From NCBI GenBank assembly GCA_003574685.1, contig QOCQ01000013.1, positions 1 to 64,000 of the forward strand: a DNA stretch of 64,000 nt, read 5' to 3'. This stretch comes from Rhodospirillaceae bacterium SYSU D60007. GTDB lineage: Bacteria > Pseudomonadota > Alphaproteobacteria > Reyranellales > Reyranellaceae. Positions within the stretch are counted from its first letter, which is position 1. Each line of letters begins with the position of its first letter. The notes below the pieces were generated by a model. That model was given only the letters and a program-made list of their open reading frames with translations. It was not told where the DNA came from and did not search any database. This document shows positions 45,485-57,411 of this stretch, piece after piece. Made by a program: the position numbers and the translations under genes.

Positions 45485-45600
45485 TCAGATTCCCCCGATT
45501 CGGCAATGCATATAGCTCGTTGACCACGCGCACCCGTTTCCACGGTTTTGCGTCGATGGCAGTGGCGGTTGATATCGACGTGTTATTGACTCATGCTCCC

Positions 45601-47151
45601 TCACTCCCACTCGATCGTGCCCGGCGGCTTGCTGGTGATGTCGTAGGTGACGCGGTTGATGCCGCGGACTTCGTTGATGATGCGGGTGGCGACGCGGCCC
45701 AGGAAATCGTGCGGGAACGGGAAGTAGTCGGCGGTCATGCCGTCGGTCGAGGTGACGGCGCGCAGCGCGCAGGCGTGGTCGTAGGTGCGGCCGTCGCCCA
45801 TCACGCCCACGGTGCGCACCGGCAGCAGCACCGCGAAGGCCTGCCAGATCTGGTCGTAGAGGCCGGCCTTGCGGATCTCGTCGAGATAGACCGCGTCCAC
45901 CTTGCGCAAGAGGTCGAGCTTCTCGCGCGTGACGTCGCCGGGGATACGGATCGCCAGCCCCGGGCCGGGGAACGGGTGGCGGTTCACCATGTCGGCGGGC
46001 AGACCGAGCTCGCGGCCCAGCGCCCGCGCCTCGTCCTTGAACAGCTCGCGCAGCGGCTCGATCAGCTTCAGGTGCATGCGCTCCGGCAGTCCGCCGACAT
46101 TGTGGTGCGACTTGATGGTGACCGACGGCCCACCGGTGAACGACACCGATTCGATCACGTCGGGATAGAGCGTGCCCTGCGCCAGGAATTCGGCGTCGCC
46201 GACCTTCTTTGCCTCCTCCTGGAAGACATCAATGAACAGCCGGCCGATCGTCTTGCGCTTGATCTCGGGATCAGTGACGCCGGCCAGCGCGCCCAGGAAC
46301 AGCTCCGAGGCGTCGCGGTGGATCAGCGGGATATTGTAGTGGTCGCGAAACAGCGTCACCACCTGCCCGGCCTCGCCCAGCCGCAACAGGCCGTGATCGA
46401 CGAAGACGCATTGAAGCTGCTCGCCGATCGCCTCGTGCAGCAGCACAGCCACGACCGATGAGTCGACCCCGCCCGATAGGCCGCAGATCACGCGCGCCTT
46501 GCCGACTTTCGCGCGGATGTCGGCAATGGCGCGCTGCCTGAACGCGCCCATCGTCCAGTCGCCGGCGCAGCCCGCGATGTTGAGCGCGAAGTTGCGCAGC
46601 AGCTTCGTGCCGTCGGGCGTGTGCACCACCTCGGGGTGGAACTGCACGCCATAGAACTTGCGCGCCTCGTCGGCGACGGCAGCGAAGGGTGCGTTCTCGC
46701 TGGTCGCCACCACTTTGAATCCAGGTGGCAGGCGCGTGACGCGATCGCCGTGGCTCATCCATACCGGCTTGCGGTCGCCGGGCTTCCATACGCCGTCGAA
46801 CAGGGCGCTCGGTGCCTTCACCTCGACCTCGGCGCGGCCGAACTCGCGATGGTGGCCGGCTTCGACCGCGCCGCCGAGCTGGGCCGCCATGGCCTGCTCG
46901 CCGTAGCAGATGCCCAGCACCGGCACGCCCTGGGTGAAGGCGGCCTGCGGCACGCGCGGCGTGCCCGTCTCCGTGACCGACGCCGGCCCCCCAGAGAGGA
47001 TGATGCCCCGGGGATCGAAGGATCTTACCCTGGCATCATCCAGCGCGTTGAACGGATGGATCTCGCAGTAAACGCCGGCCTCGCGCACCCGGCGCGCGAT
47101 GAGCTGCGTATACTGCGCGCCGAAATCGATAATCAGGATGCGGTCGGTCAT
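45601..47151 (-). CDS. guaA: GMP synthase (glutamine-hydrolysing)
   Basis: This 516-residue enzyme converts XMP to GMP using glutamine and ATP. The class I glutaminase domain has the catalytic Cys82 in VLGICYGEQ and FHPEVVHT with the His/Glu pair. The ATP pyrophosphatase domain has the P-loop [10 protein letters not shown]. The C-terminal dimerisation domain ends in the usual way with KPPGTIEWE. Length is normal. guaB, which makes XMP, is 2.3 kb upstream on the same strand, separated by rsmB-like and GNAT genes. Confidence 0.97.
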   Translation of the reverse strand: MTDRILIIDFGAQYTQLIARRVREAGVYCEIHPFNALDDARVRSFDPRGIILSGGPASVTETGTPRVPQAAFTQGVPVLGICYGEQAMAAQLGGAVEAGHHREFGRAEVEVKAPSALFDGVWKPGDRKPVWMSHGDRVTRLPPGFKVVATSENAPFAAVADEARKFYGVQFHPEVVHTPDGTKLLRNFALNIAGCAGDWTMGAFRQRAIADIRAKVGKARVICGLSGGVDSSVVAVLLHEAIGEQLQCVFVDHGLLRLGEAGQVVTLFRDHYNIPLIHRDASELFLGALAGVTDPEIKRKTIGRLFIDVFQEEAKKVGDAEFLAQGTLYPDVIESVSFTGGPSVTIKSHHNVGGLPERMHLKLIEPLRELFKDEARALGRELGLPADMVNRHPFPGPGLAIRIPGDVTREKLDLLRKVDAVYLDEIRKAGLYDQIWQAFAVLLPVRTVGVMGDGRTYDHACALRAVTSTDGMTADYFPFPHDFLGRVATRIINEVRGINRVTYDITSKPPGTIEWE

Positions 47152-47171
47152 TCAGAGGGGCTCCTTGACTT

Positions 47172-47324
47172 CCTTCTCCCCGCGAAGGCGGGCAGAAGGT
47201 GCCCGAAGGGCGGATGAGGGGCTTGGGGGCGTCGCAACAAGCAGGGCGGCTCGATGATGAGAGACCGCGAAGCCCCTCATCCGGCGCTGCGCGCCACCTT
47301 CTCCCCGCCTTCGCGGGAAGAAGG
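47172..47324. repeat. Dispersed inverted-repeat element, family A, copy 3
   Basis: The outer arms CCTTCTCCCCGCGAAGGCGG and CCCCGCCTTCGCGGG and the inner GATGAGGGGCTT/AGCCCCTCATC arms are as in the other copies. It occupies nearly the whole gap between guaA and the GNAT gene upstream of it. Confidence 0.85.
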
Positions 47325-47348
47325 CAAGAAGGACGGAACACCAACGGT

Positions 47349-47888
47349 TCATTTCGCGGCCAGGCGGTCCAGCGCGGTCACGAGGTCGGTCCAGCCATAG
47401 GCGATCTCGCGCACTTTCACGCCGGCCAGGCTCTCGGTCTTTTCGCCCAGCCGGCGGCCGCCCATGGCCTCGTAGAAGAAGCGCGCGGGATTGTCGGCGA
47501 GCACCCAGACGATGACAGCGTCAACGTCGCGCGCGATCAGCCAGTCGAGGCTCGCCATCAGCAGCCGCTTGCCGGCGCCTTCGCCCTGGCGCACTGGCGC
47601 CACGTAGAGCCGGTAGATCTCGCCGCCCTCGGGTTGCGCCAGCGACGCGCGGCGTGCCGGGCCGATGCTCACCAGCCCCAGCACACCGTCGCCGTCCTCG
47701 GCCAGCAGCGTCTCGCTGTGCCGGTCGCGCGCGGCCAGCTCGCGCTGCCAGGCCGCCGCGTGGCGCACGTCCGACATACCCACCAGCATGGCGGCGGGCA
47801 GGATGCCGGCATAGGCATCGCGCCACGCCGCCACGTAGATGCGCGCCAGCGCCGCGGCGTCCTCGGGTCGGGCGGGGCGGATGCGCAT
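47349..47888 (-). CDS. GNAT family N-acetyltransferase
   Basis: This is a 179-residue acetyltransferase. The acetyl-CoA-binding strand-loop is LYVAPVRQGEGAGKRLL (core Q/R-x-x-G-x-G/A). IRPARPEDAAALARIYVAAW is the common RimI-like N-terminus, and NPARFFYEAMGGRRLGE is the common end of the fold. It starts at the ATG 2 bases after the rsmB-like gene's stop, so it is probably translated with it. The acceptor is unknown. Confidence 0.88.
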   Translation of the reverse strand: MRIRPARPEDAAALARIYVAAWRDAYAGILPAAMLVGMSDVRHAAAWQRELAARDRHSETLLAEDGDGVLGLVSIGPARRASLAQPEGGEIYRLYVAPVRQGEGAGKRLLMASLDWLIARDVDAVIVWVLADNPARFFYEAMGGRRLGEKTESLAGVKVREIAYGWTDLVTALDRLAAK

Positions 47889-47890
47889 GG

Positions 47891-49243
47891 TCAGACCTTC
47901 CGCTCCAGGATGGCGACGAAGAAGCCATCCGTGCCGTGGCGCGCCGGTGTCAGGCGCAGGCTGTCGCCCGATGTCGCAGCGGATGGAAAAGGCGTGCCCA
48001 CGGTTTCCTTCCACACCTCGGATACAGGCACCGCCGCAAAGCCGGGATCGCCGGCAAGGAAGGCGGCAACGCGCTCCTCGTTCTCAACCGGCAGCAGCGA
48101 GCATGTGGCATAGATAAGCCGCCCGCCGGGTTTCACCAGCCTTGCTGCGGCGGCGACGATCTCGGCCTGTTTCACCGGCAGCTCGGCCACGTCCTCCGGC
48201 CTGAGCGTCCAGCGCGCATCGGGATTGCGCCGCCAGGTGCCGATGCCGGTGCAGGGCGCATCCACCAGCACGCGATCGAATTTGCCGGCATGGCGCTTCA
48301 GCCACTTGCGGCCCTCGGCATCCAGTGCGCGCCGCTCGACATTGTGCACGCCGGCGCGGCGCAGGCGCTGGGCCGAGCGCTCCAGCCGGAAGGCCGAGAC
48401 GTCGCAGGCCACGACGCGGCCCTTGTTCTCCATCGTGGCGGCAATCGCCAACGTCTTGCCGCCGGCGCCGGCACAATAGTCCACCACCTGCATGCCCGGC
48501 TTTGCGCCCACCAGCAGGCCGACGAGCTGCGAGCCTTCGTCCTGGATCTCGATCAACCCATCACGGAAGGCCTGCGTGCCCACCACCGAGGCGCGCGCCT
48601 TCAGCCGCAGGCCCAGCGGCGAGAGCTTCGTTGCCACCGCCTCGATGTCGTCTTCGGCCAGCGCGCGGCGGGCCTGGCCGCGGTCGCCCTTCAGCGGGTT
48701 GGCGCGCAGATCGACCGGCGCCGGCTGGGCCAGCGCCGCCACCTCGCGCTCGAAGCCATCACCGAACGCCGCCTCCAGATGCGGCTCGACCCATTGCGGG
48801 ATGTTGAGCCGGGTGGCGCGCGGCTGGGCGGGGTGGTCCAGCGTGTGACCTTCCAGACGCCGCAGCGTGGCGCGCTCCATGTCCGTCAGCGAGGCCGGCC
48901 GGTAGCGGCCGGCATCGATGGTCTTCTCCATGCGGTCGACCACCAGCCCGTCGTTCAGCACGCCATCGGCAAAGACCCGCATGCGCGGCGATATCTCGCC
49001 GGGATGGCGCGCATGCTCCAGCCACCATTCGATCTGCGCGCGGCGGCGCAGTACGCCATAGACGCGCTCGGCGATCGAGCGCCTGTCACCCCCGCCGATG
49101 AACTTGCGTTGCCGCAGGTAGTCACCGACGACTGCATCAGCCGGTCGCGTGGGGTGTGCCAGCACCTCGCTCAGGATCTCAATGGCCGTGGCGATGCGCG
49201 CGCCGGGAGTCACGATCGTCCTCCCGTCTGCCTTGGCCCGCAT
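47891..49243 (-). CDS. RsmB/NOP2-like RNA m5C methyltransferase
   Basis: This 450-residue SAM-dependent enzyme methylates cytosine-5 in rRNA or tRNA. The catalytic motifs are VDAPCTGIGTWRRNPD and YATCSLLPVENE, each with one of the two active-site cysteines. VVDYCAGAGGKTLAIA binds SAM. An N-terminal helical NusB-like region is present. In alphaproteobacteria such proteins are usually annotated as RsmB. A family B repeat lies just upstream, between this gene and guaB. Confidence 0.9.
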   Translation of the reverse strand: MRAKADGRTIVTPGARIATAIEILSEVLAHPTRPADAVVGDYLRQRKFIGGGDRRSIAERVYGVLRRRAQIEWWLEHARHPGEISPRMRVFADGVLNDGLVVDRMEKTIDAGRYRPASLTDMERATLRRLEGHTLDHPAQPRATRLNIPQWVEPHLEAAFGDGFEREVAALAQPAPVDLRANPLKGDRGQARRALAEDDIEAVATKLSPLGLRLKARASVVGTQAFRDGLIEIQDEGSQLVGLLVGAKPGMQVVDYCAGAGGKTLAIAATMENKGRVVACDVSAFRLERSAQRLRRAGVHNVERRALDAEGRKWLKRHAGKFDRVLVDAPCTGIGTWRRNPDARWTLRPEDVAELPVKQAEIVAAAARLVKPGGRLIYATCSLLPVENEERVAAFLAGDPGFAAVPVSEVWKETVGTPFPSAATSGDSLRLTPARHGTDGFFVAILERKV

Positions 49244-49255
49244 TTCTCAAACCAC

Positions 49256-49397
49256 GTCCCTGCCGGGAGCGCGCCACTCCAGTGGCGCCGGCGGCGTGCT
49301 AACGCCGCCATCATGTCGTCTTGCGCACACGCCGCTGGTCGCCCTCCACATCGCTGCGGGCGATGCGCCACTGGAGTGGCGCGCTCCCGGCAGGGAC
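49256..49397. repeat. Dispersed inverted-repeat element, family B, copy 2 (33-bp perfect arms)
   Basis: Left arm 49256-49288 (begins GTCCCTGCCGGGAGCGCGCC) and right arm 49365-49397 are exact reverse complements. Each contains its own hairpin GCGCCACT-CC-AGTGGCGC. The centre matches copy 1 at 30787 except for a 13-base insertion (CTAACGCCGCCAT-like segment). Confidence 0.88.
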
Positions 49398-49449
49398 GAC
49401 GGCAAATCTTCATATGCAAATGCCCAGCGTCCAGCAGTAGCGGTCCAGA

Positions 49450-52406
<2,957 letters not shown>

Positions 52407-52430
52407 GGCTTCCTCCCATATGATCGAAAG

Positions 52431-52552
52431 GAGACAGTCGGAGACAGATAGACAGGCTGTTTTGAGACAGGTTGAGACAGGTGGAGACAGGTGGAGACAG
52501 TTTGAGACAGGTGGAGACAGTTTGAGACAGGTGGGGACAGTTTGAGACAGGC
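52431..52552. repeat. 10-bp-period GAGACAG tandem array
   Basis: About eleven copies of GAGACAG occur, mostly exactly 10 bases apart, alternating as TTTGAGACAG and GTGGAGACAG. Two similar units occur at 11591-11613, directly after the first GGT gene. The array is non-coding and sits upstream of the Rieske gene. The units are too short and spacers too uniform for CRISPR. Confidence 0.85.
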
Positions 52553-52564
52553 GTCAACAATAGC

Positions 52565-52646
52565 CTTCATGGTGAGCCTGTCGAACCATGAAGGCCTAGC
52601 ATGCAGGATGCCGGCCGCTTCATGGTTCGACAAGCTCACCATGAAG
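52565..52646. repeat. Inverted-repeat element with 29-bp arms
   Basis: Left arm 52565-52593 begins CTTCATGGTGAGCCTGTCGA, and right arm 52618-52646 is its reverse complement with one mismatch. Both arms begin and end with the CTTCATGGT/ACCATGAAG pair, so each can also fold alone. It resembles the common proteobacterial intergenic repeat of the GAGCTTGTCGAACCATG type. It lies between the GAGACAG array and the cytochrome gene end. Confidence 0.85.
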
Positions 52647-52688
52647 CGGCTCTCTGCCCTCACAAAGTATCGCAACTCTTATGGAAAG

Positions 52689-53051
52689 TCAACGAACGGT
52701 CTTGAGAAAGGCAATGATGTCGGCCCGGTCTGCCGGGTCGGCGACGGAGAAGCCCATGCGGCTGCCGGGCAGGAACTTGCCCGGCCCGGCCAGCCACTGG
52801 TCAAGCCGGGCCTCGTCCCACACGAAGCCGGCGTTCTTCAGGGCGGCGGAGTAGCTGAACCCCGGCGCTGTGCCGGCCTTGCGGCCGACCACGCCGCGGT
52901 GCAGCGGACCCACGCGGTTGGCATCCAGCGAATGGCAGCCGATGCAGCGCGCCTCCCACAGGTCGCGGCCGCGGCCGGTATCGACCGCGGCCAGTTGCGC
53001 ACCCGTGCAGAGCTGCGCGGCGAGCGCCGCGCAGGCCAGCAGCGTGTCCAC
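52689..53051 (-). CDS. Class I cytochrome c
   Basis: This 120-residue periplasmic cytochrome has the haem-binding CIGCH and the Met ligand in GSRMGF. ANRVGPLHRGVVGRKAG and FLPGSRMG follow the mitochondrial/bacterial cytochrome c pattern. The N-terminus is hydrophobic and acts as an export signal. It starts with GTG one base after the ferritin-like gene, so the two are co-translated. It is probably an electron carrier working with that partner. Confidence 0.85.
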   Translation of the reverse strand: MDTLLACAALAAQLCTGAQLAAVDTGRGRDLWEARCIGCHSLDANRVGPLHRGVVGRKAGTAPGFSYSAALKNAGFVWDEARLDQWLAGPGKFLPGSRMGFSVADPADRADIIAFLKTVR

Positions 53052-53052
53052 G

Positions 53053-53640
53053 TCAGGCGCCGAGTGTCAGCGCCTTGGGCGGCAGGGAGTCGCCCAGCGC
53101 CTGGCTCAACGCGACCCAGTGCATGGTCTCGTCGGCCGCCAGCCGGCCGGCGATTTGCGCCAGCATCCGGTCGCCGAACGACGGGATGACGCCGAGATAG
53201 GCGTTGGCGGCGCCCCGCTCGAGCCGCTGCGCCAGGCGCAGCACGTCAGTCTGGTTCTTGAGCGACGCGGCATTCAGCGCCTTGGCCACCTCGGCGTCGG
53301 GTTTCGCGGCCACCGGTGTGCCACCCATCTTGCGGATGGTGGCGACCAGCGCGTCGCGATGCTCCTTGTGGTGGCCCTGGAACTGCACCGCCACGGGCAG
53401 TACGGCCTTGGTGACCAGACCGCTGCCGGCAGCGATCGAGTAGGCGCTGATCGCCTCGTGCTCCAGGCCCAGCGCCACATTCAGGATCTGCACGTCGGCA
53501 TCGGCCGAAGCGCCGTTGGTCTGGGCCTGTGCGGCCATGCGATCGCAGCCCGCCAGCAGCGCCACGGCACCTGCCGACAGAAAGGCAGTCCCCGAAGCGC
53601 GCAGCAGCGAACGGCGGCCGGTCTGGACGATGGACGACAT
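53053..53640 (-). CDS. Ferritin-like lipoprotein with Tat-type signal
   Basis: This 195-residue protein has a twin-arginine-like start (GRRSLLRASG) and a lipobox LLAGC, Cys32 being the predicted lipid anchor. The body is a four-helix ferritin-like fold with the likely metal ligands in EHEAI, HHKEHRDAL and ETMHWVAL. It resembles DUF4439/Dps-like membrane-attached proteins of unknown role. It is paired with a cytochrome c gene one base downstream, which suggests a periplasmic redox function. GGGAG precedes the ATG. Confidence 0.78.
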   Translation of the reverse strand: MSSIVQTGRRSLLRASGTAFLSAGAVALLAGCDRMAAQAQTNGASADADVQILNVALGLEHEAISAYSIAAGSGLVTKAVLPVAVQFQGHHKEHRDALVATIRKMGGTPVAAKPDAEVAKALNAASLKNQTDVLRLAQRLERGAANAYLGVIPSFGDRMLAQIAGRLAADETMHWVALSQALGDSLPPKALTLGA

Positions 53641-53824
53641 GGATGATCTCCCTTGCCTCGTACGGGGCAAGCCACATGCCGCCCCTGCATCGCTTACGCG
53701 GGCCTCGCGGAACGGGATGAGCCCCGCGGATCACGAACGCGCGGGAGAAAAGTGATGCGAATGTGAGAACGGCGGTGCATCCGTTCGGTTTGATGGTGCG
53801 TATGGCAGGGCCGCCTTGACCAGT

Positions 53825-53946
53825 CTTCCCCCGGAGGGGGAAGGTGCCCGAAGGGCGGAAGGGGGTGGTGCAACACCTGCGGCGTCGTGCTGGTTGCGGC
53901 ATCCCCCTTCCGGCGTTTCGCGCCGCCTTCCCCCTCCGGGGGAAGG
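53825..53946. repeat. Dispersed inverted-repeat element, family A, diverged copy 4
   Basis: The outer arms read CTTCCCCCGGAGGGGGAAGG and the matching right end CCTTCCCCCTCCGGGGGAAG, and GTGCCCGAAGGGCGGA and a CCGGCG centre follow as in the other copies. It is shorter and lacks the GATGAGGGGC inner arms in their usual form. It ends 3 bases before the LysR gene's stop. Confidence 0.7.
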
Positions 53947-53948
53947 AA

Positions 53949-54842
53949 TTAATCCGGCAGCTCGAAGCGCAGGTTGAGCTCGGTGCCCATCCAGGTAACG
54001 AACTGGCGCAGGGTCTGGCGCTGGCGGGCGGAGGGCGGGAACACGAGGTAGTGGCCGACATAGCGCATGTCGCCCGCGCGCCCGCCCAGCGGCGCCACCA
54101 GCCGCTTGCTTTTGAGCTCGCGTTCGGCCAGCCGGGTCGACTCCAGCGCCACGCCCAGCCCGTCGGCGGCCGCCGCGATGGCGAGAAAGCTGCGGTCGAA
54201 GCGGGTTCCGTGCGGCAGCGGCGCGTTCAGGTCGTTGGCGGCGAACCACGCCGGCCAGCGGATCTGCTTGTTGTCGCTTTCGATCAGCACATGGCGCAGC
54301 AGATCGGCCGGCTTGCGGATCGAGCGCGCCAGCTTCGGCGCGCAGAGGGGCGTTACCGTCTCCTCCCCCAGCGGCAGAACAGCAAGGCCCTCCTGGCGCG
54401 GCGGGCCGTAGATGATGTCGGCGTCGAACTCGTCGGTGAGGAAACGCGTGTAGTCAGTGCCCGCCGACAACCGGATTTCCACGCCCGGACAAGCCTGCAG
54501 GAAGCGCGGCAACCTGGGGGTGAGCCACTGGGCCGCAAAGCTCGGCGCGCAGTGCAGGCGCAGCAGCCGCGGGCTGCGCGTGGACACCATCTCCATGCCG
54601 CGCCGCAGCTCGTCGAAGGCGCGGCCGATATGGCGCATCAGCGTTTCGCCCTCGGGGCTCAGCCGCACCGCCCGGCCGTTGCGCTCGAACAGCGTCGCCC
54701 CGAGACTGCGCTCCAGCTTGCGGATGGCATGGCTGACGGCGCTCGGCGTGAGGTGCAGCTCGCTCGCCGCCGCGCGAAACGAGGCGCTGCGTCCGGCCGC
54801 CTCGAATGCCCGAAGCAGCGACAGGGGTGCGAGCTGGGCCAT
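53949..54842 (-). CDS. LysR-family regulator (GcvA-like)
   Basis: This 297-residue regulator has an N-terminal winged HTH (SLLRAFEAAGRSASFRAAAS, ELHLTPSAVSHAIRKLE) and a C-terminal effector domain with LRLHCAPSFAAQWLTPRLPRF, the signature of GcvA-type LysR proteins. It probably controls a nearby metabolic operon, but no divergent target gene is present; its neighbour rlmJ lies on the same strand. The effector is unknown. Confidence 0.88.
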   Translation of the reverse strand: MAQLAPLSLLRAFEAAGRSASFRAAASELHLTPSAVSHAIRKLERSLGATLFERNGRAVRLSPEGETLMRHIGRAFDELRRGMEMVSTRSPRLLRLHCAPSFAAQWLTPRLPRFLQACPGVEIRLSAGTDYTRFLTDEFDADIIYGPPRQEGLAVLPLGEETVTPLCAPKLARSIRKPADLLRHVLIESDNKQIRWPAWFAANDLNAPLPHGTRFDRSFLAIAAAADGLGVALESTRLAERELKSKRLVAPLGGRAGDMRYVGHYLVFPPSARQRQTLRQFVTWMGTELNLRFELPD

Positions 54843-54903
54843 GCCCTCAGATGAGCAGGATTCACCAATCCCGTCAAACGGGTCACCTCACGGAGCATGG
54901 CCG

Positions 54904-55758
54904 TCAGGGCGCGCCGGCCAGCCAGCGCAGGCTGCCCTGCCCGCTGGAGTCGCGGCGCAGCGTGCGCGCCAGCCAGGCGAGCGCCGCCCGCAGGCTCTCG
55001 TCGAAAGTCCAGGGTGGGTTGATCACGATCAGGCCGCAGGCGTGCAGACCCTCCGCAGGAATCGGCCGCACCAGGCTGAGCTCGAGATCGAGCGCGCGCG
55101 ATGCCATGTCGGCGATCGCGGCACGCAGCAGCGCCACCGCGGCCTCGTCCTTCAGCGGATACCACAGGGCATAGACGCCGGTCGCGAAGCGGCGCAGGGC
55201 ACCGGCCAGGGCATGGGCAGCGCGCGGGAACTCGTCGCTGCGCTCGAAGGGCGGATCGATGAGAATGAGTCCGCGGCGCTCGGGCGACGGCAGCAAGGCC
55301 TTTAACGCGGCGTAGCCGTCGCTGGCCCTGATCTCGACCGCCTTGTCGCCGGCGAATTCGCGCCGCAGCAGCGCCGCCTCGCCGGCGTGGGCCTCGCACA
55401 GGATGCAGCGGTCGCCCGCACGCAGCAGCGGACGGATGAGTCTCGGCGAGCCGGGGTAGTGCGCGAGCATTTCGCCGCCGATGCCGAACTTGCGGTCATA
55501 GCCGCGCACCGCCTTGATATATCGCTGCACTGCCGGCGGCGGCGCGTCTGCCGTCAGCACGCGTGCGATACCGTCGCGCCATTCGCCGGAGCGCACCGCC
55601 TGTTCGCCGCCGAGATCGTAGCCGCCGCGGCCGGCATGGGTGTCGAGCACGAACAGCTTCCTGTCCTTGGCCGTCAGCAGCCGCATCAGCTCCAGCAGCG
55701 CCACGTGCTTGAGCACGTCGGCGAAATTGCCGGCATGGAACCCGTGACGGTAATTCAT
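54904..55758 (-). CDS. rlmJ: 23S rRNA m6A2030 methyltransferase RlmJ
   Basis: This 284-residue enzyme methylates A2030 of 23S rRNA. It opens with MNYRHGFHAGNFADVLKH, the RlmJ hallmark, and carries VLDTHAGRGGYDL for SAM and the catalytic LILIDPPFE motif. The length matches the E. coli protein closely. I chose the ATG at 55758, where family similarity begins; the frame open to 55839 overlaps the divergent acetamidase start. Confidence 0.93.
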   Translation of the reverse strand: MNYRHGFHAGNFADVLKHVALLELMRLLTAKDRKLFVLDTHAGRGGYDLGGEQAVRSGEWRDGIARVLTADAPPPAVQRYIKAVRGYDRKFGIGGEMLAHYPGSPRLIRPLLRAGDRCILCEAHAGEAALLRREFAGDKAVEIRASDGYAALKALLPSPERRGLILIDPPFERSDEFPRAAHALAGALRRFATGVYALWYPLKDEAAVALLRAAIADMASRALDLELSLVRPIPAEGLHACGLIVINPPWTFDESLRAALAWLARTLRRDSSGQGSLRWLAGAP

Positions 55759-55829
55759 CGCCCCGCCTATATCATGGCGGGCCGCTTCATGCTTGGATCG
55801 CGCCGGCGATTGATCACTGGGGCCGCCGC

Positions 55830-56765
55830 ATGACCGCACTGCTGAAATCCACCCCCGAGACTGTGCACTGGGGCTATTTCGACGCCAACCTCAAGCCGGC
55901 ACTGACCGTGAAATCGGGCGACATCGTCACCATCGAATGCGTCTCGGGCGCCGCCGAAATCCTGCCGGCGCCGCCTTTCACCGTGCTGCCGGAGCACCGC
56001 GAGATCCATGCCAAGTGCCGCCCGCATATCGGCCGCCACATCCTCACCGGGCCGGTCTACGTGGAGGGCGCCGAGCGCGGCGATGCGCTGCAGGTGGATG
56101 TGCTCGACATCAAATTCCGCACCGACTGGGGCTGGAACGTGCAGCGCCCGCTGATGGGCACCCTGCCCGACGACTTTCCCTCCTACCGGCTCACGCACAT
56201 CCCGATCGCCGCCAACCGTAATGTCTGCACCCTGCCCTGGGGCACGGAGATTTCGCTGCGGCCGTTCTTCGGCATCATGGGCGTGGCGCCGCCGCCGGAA
56301 TGGGGCCAGTGCAGCTCGGTCGAGCCGCGCGCTTTCGGCGGCAATATCGACAACAAGGAGCTGGGCGTCGGCAGCACGATCTATTTGCCGGTGTTCGCGC
56401 CCGGCGCGCTGTTCTCGACCGGCGACGGGCATGGCGTGCAGGGCGACGGAGAGGTGAACCTCACGGCGCTGGAAACCTGCCTTGCCGGCACGTTCCGCTT
56501 CACCGTGCGCAAGGACATGAAGCTGAACAATCCCCGCGCCGAGACGAAGACGCACTGGATCACGCACGGCTTCGACGTCGATCTCGACAACGCCGCGCGC
56601 GAGGCCCTGCGCGACATGATCCGCCTGATCCGCGGCAAGACCGGCATTTCGGCCGAAGACGCCTACATGCTGTGCAGCCTCGCCGCCGACCTGCACGTGA
56701 CGCAGACCGTGGACGGCAACAAGGGCATCCACTGCATGATCGAAAAGCCCCTGATCGGCGGGTGA
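55830..56765 (+). CDS. Acetamidase/formamidase family protein
   Basis: This 311-residue amidase of the FmdA/AmdA family hydrolyses small amides such as formamide or acetamide. HWGYFDANLKPALTVKSGD and TGPVYVEGAERGDAL are early landmarks, FFGIMGVAPPP and GGNIDNKELG hold zinc/active-site residues, and STGDGHGVQGDGEV is the conserved late motif. It is divergent from rlmJ with a 71-base gap. A family A repeat follows. Confidence 0.92.
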   Translation: MTALLKSTPETVHWGYFDANLKPALTVKSGDIVTIECVSGAAEILPAPPFTVLPEHREIHAKCRPHIGRHILTGPVYVEGAERGDALQVDVLDIKFRTDWGWNVQRPLMGTLPDDFPSYRLTHIPIAANRNVCTLPWGTEISLRPFFGIMGVAPPPEWGQCSSVEPRAFGGNIDNKELGVGSTIYLPVFAPGALFSTGDGHGVQGDGEVNLTALETCLAGTFRFTVRKDMKLNNPRAETKTHWITHGFDVDLDNAAREALRDMIRLIRGKTGISAEDAYMLCSLAADLHVTQTVDGNKGIHCMIEKPLIGG

Positions 56766-56775
56766 CCTGATCAGG

Positions 56776-56928
56776 CCTTCTCCCCGCGAAGGCGGGGAGA
56801 AGGCGGCGCGCAGCGCCGGATGAGGGGCTTTCCGGCGTCACAACAAGCACGATGGCTCGATGAGGAGATGCTGCGAAGCCCCTCATCCGCCCTTCGGGCA
56901 CCTTCTCCCCGCCTGCGCGGGGAGAAGG
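56776..56928. repeat. Dispersed inverted-repeat element, family A, copy 5 (opposite orientation)
   Basis: The same arms appear, but the order of the inner blocks is reversed: the CGCGCAGCGCCGGATGAGGG block follows the left arm, and the CATCCGCCCTTCGGGCACC block precedes the right arm. It therefore lies flipped relative to copies 1-3. It sits between the convergent acetamidase and nfeD genes. Confidence 0.85.
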
Positions 56929-56934
56929 AAAGAG

Positions 56935-57366
56935 CTAGCGCGGCTCTACCAGCAGTTCGGCGCCTTCGACGCCGATGATGCGCACCTCGGCGCCGGCCAC
57001 CATGTCGGGGCCGCGCACCGCCCAGCTCGAATCGCCCACACGCGCGCGGCCGCGGCCGCTGACGATCGGCTCCTCCAGCTTGACGATCTGGCCGACCAGG
57101 GCGGCGGCACGCGCATTCAGCGTCGCATGCGCCTTGCCCTTCAGGCGGTTGGCGATGACGGGCCGCAGCAGCAGCGCCGCAATCACGCTGGCAACGGCGA
57201 AGGCGAGGAGCTGGATCTCCAGTCCCATCGACGGCCATACCAGCAGCAGCAGGCCCACGACCGCCGCGCCGATGGCGAGGAACAGGAACAGCACGCCCGG
57301 CAGCGCCAGCTCGCAGACCATCAATATGGCTGCCGCCACCCACCACCACCAGAACACGGTCGTCAT
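56935..57366 (-). CDS. NfeD-like membrane protein
   Basis: This 143-residue protein has three or four hydrophobic segments (about residues 5-60 and a further one) and a small OB-fold domain at the C-terminus with LVGQIVKLEEPIVSGRGRARVGD, of which GRGRARVGDSSW is the NfeD hallmark. NfeD proteins accompany SPFH/band 7 proteins such as the one encoded 45 bases upstream on the same strand; together they act in membrane organisation or quality control. Confidence 0.88.
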   Translation of the reverse strand: MTTVFWWWWVAAAILMVCELALPGVLFLFLAIGAAVVGLLLLVWPSMGLEIQLLAFAVASVIAALLLRPVIANRLKGKAHATLNARAAALVGQIVKLEEPIVSGRGRARVGDSSWAVRGPDMVAGAEVRIIGVEGAELLVEPR

Positions 57367-57411
57367 GGTGTCCCCCGATTACTTCTTGCGGCTGGCGGTT
57401 CTTTTCAATGC

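Noticed and set aside
52431-52552. Possible CRISPR array
   Set aside because: The units are 10 bases with no spacers of normal CRISPR length, and no cas genes are present.
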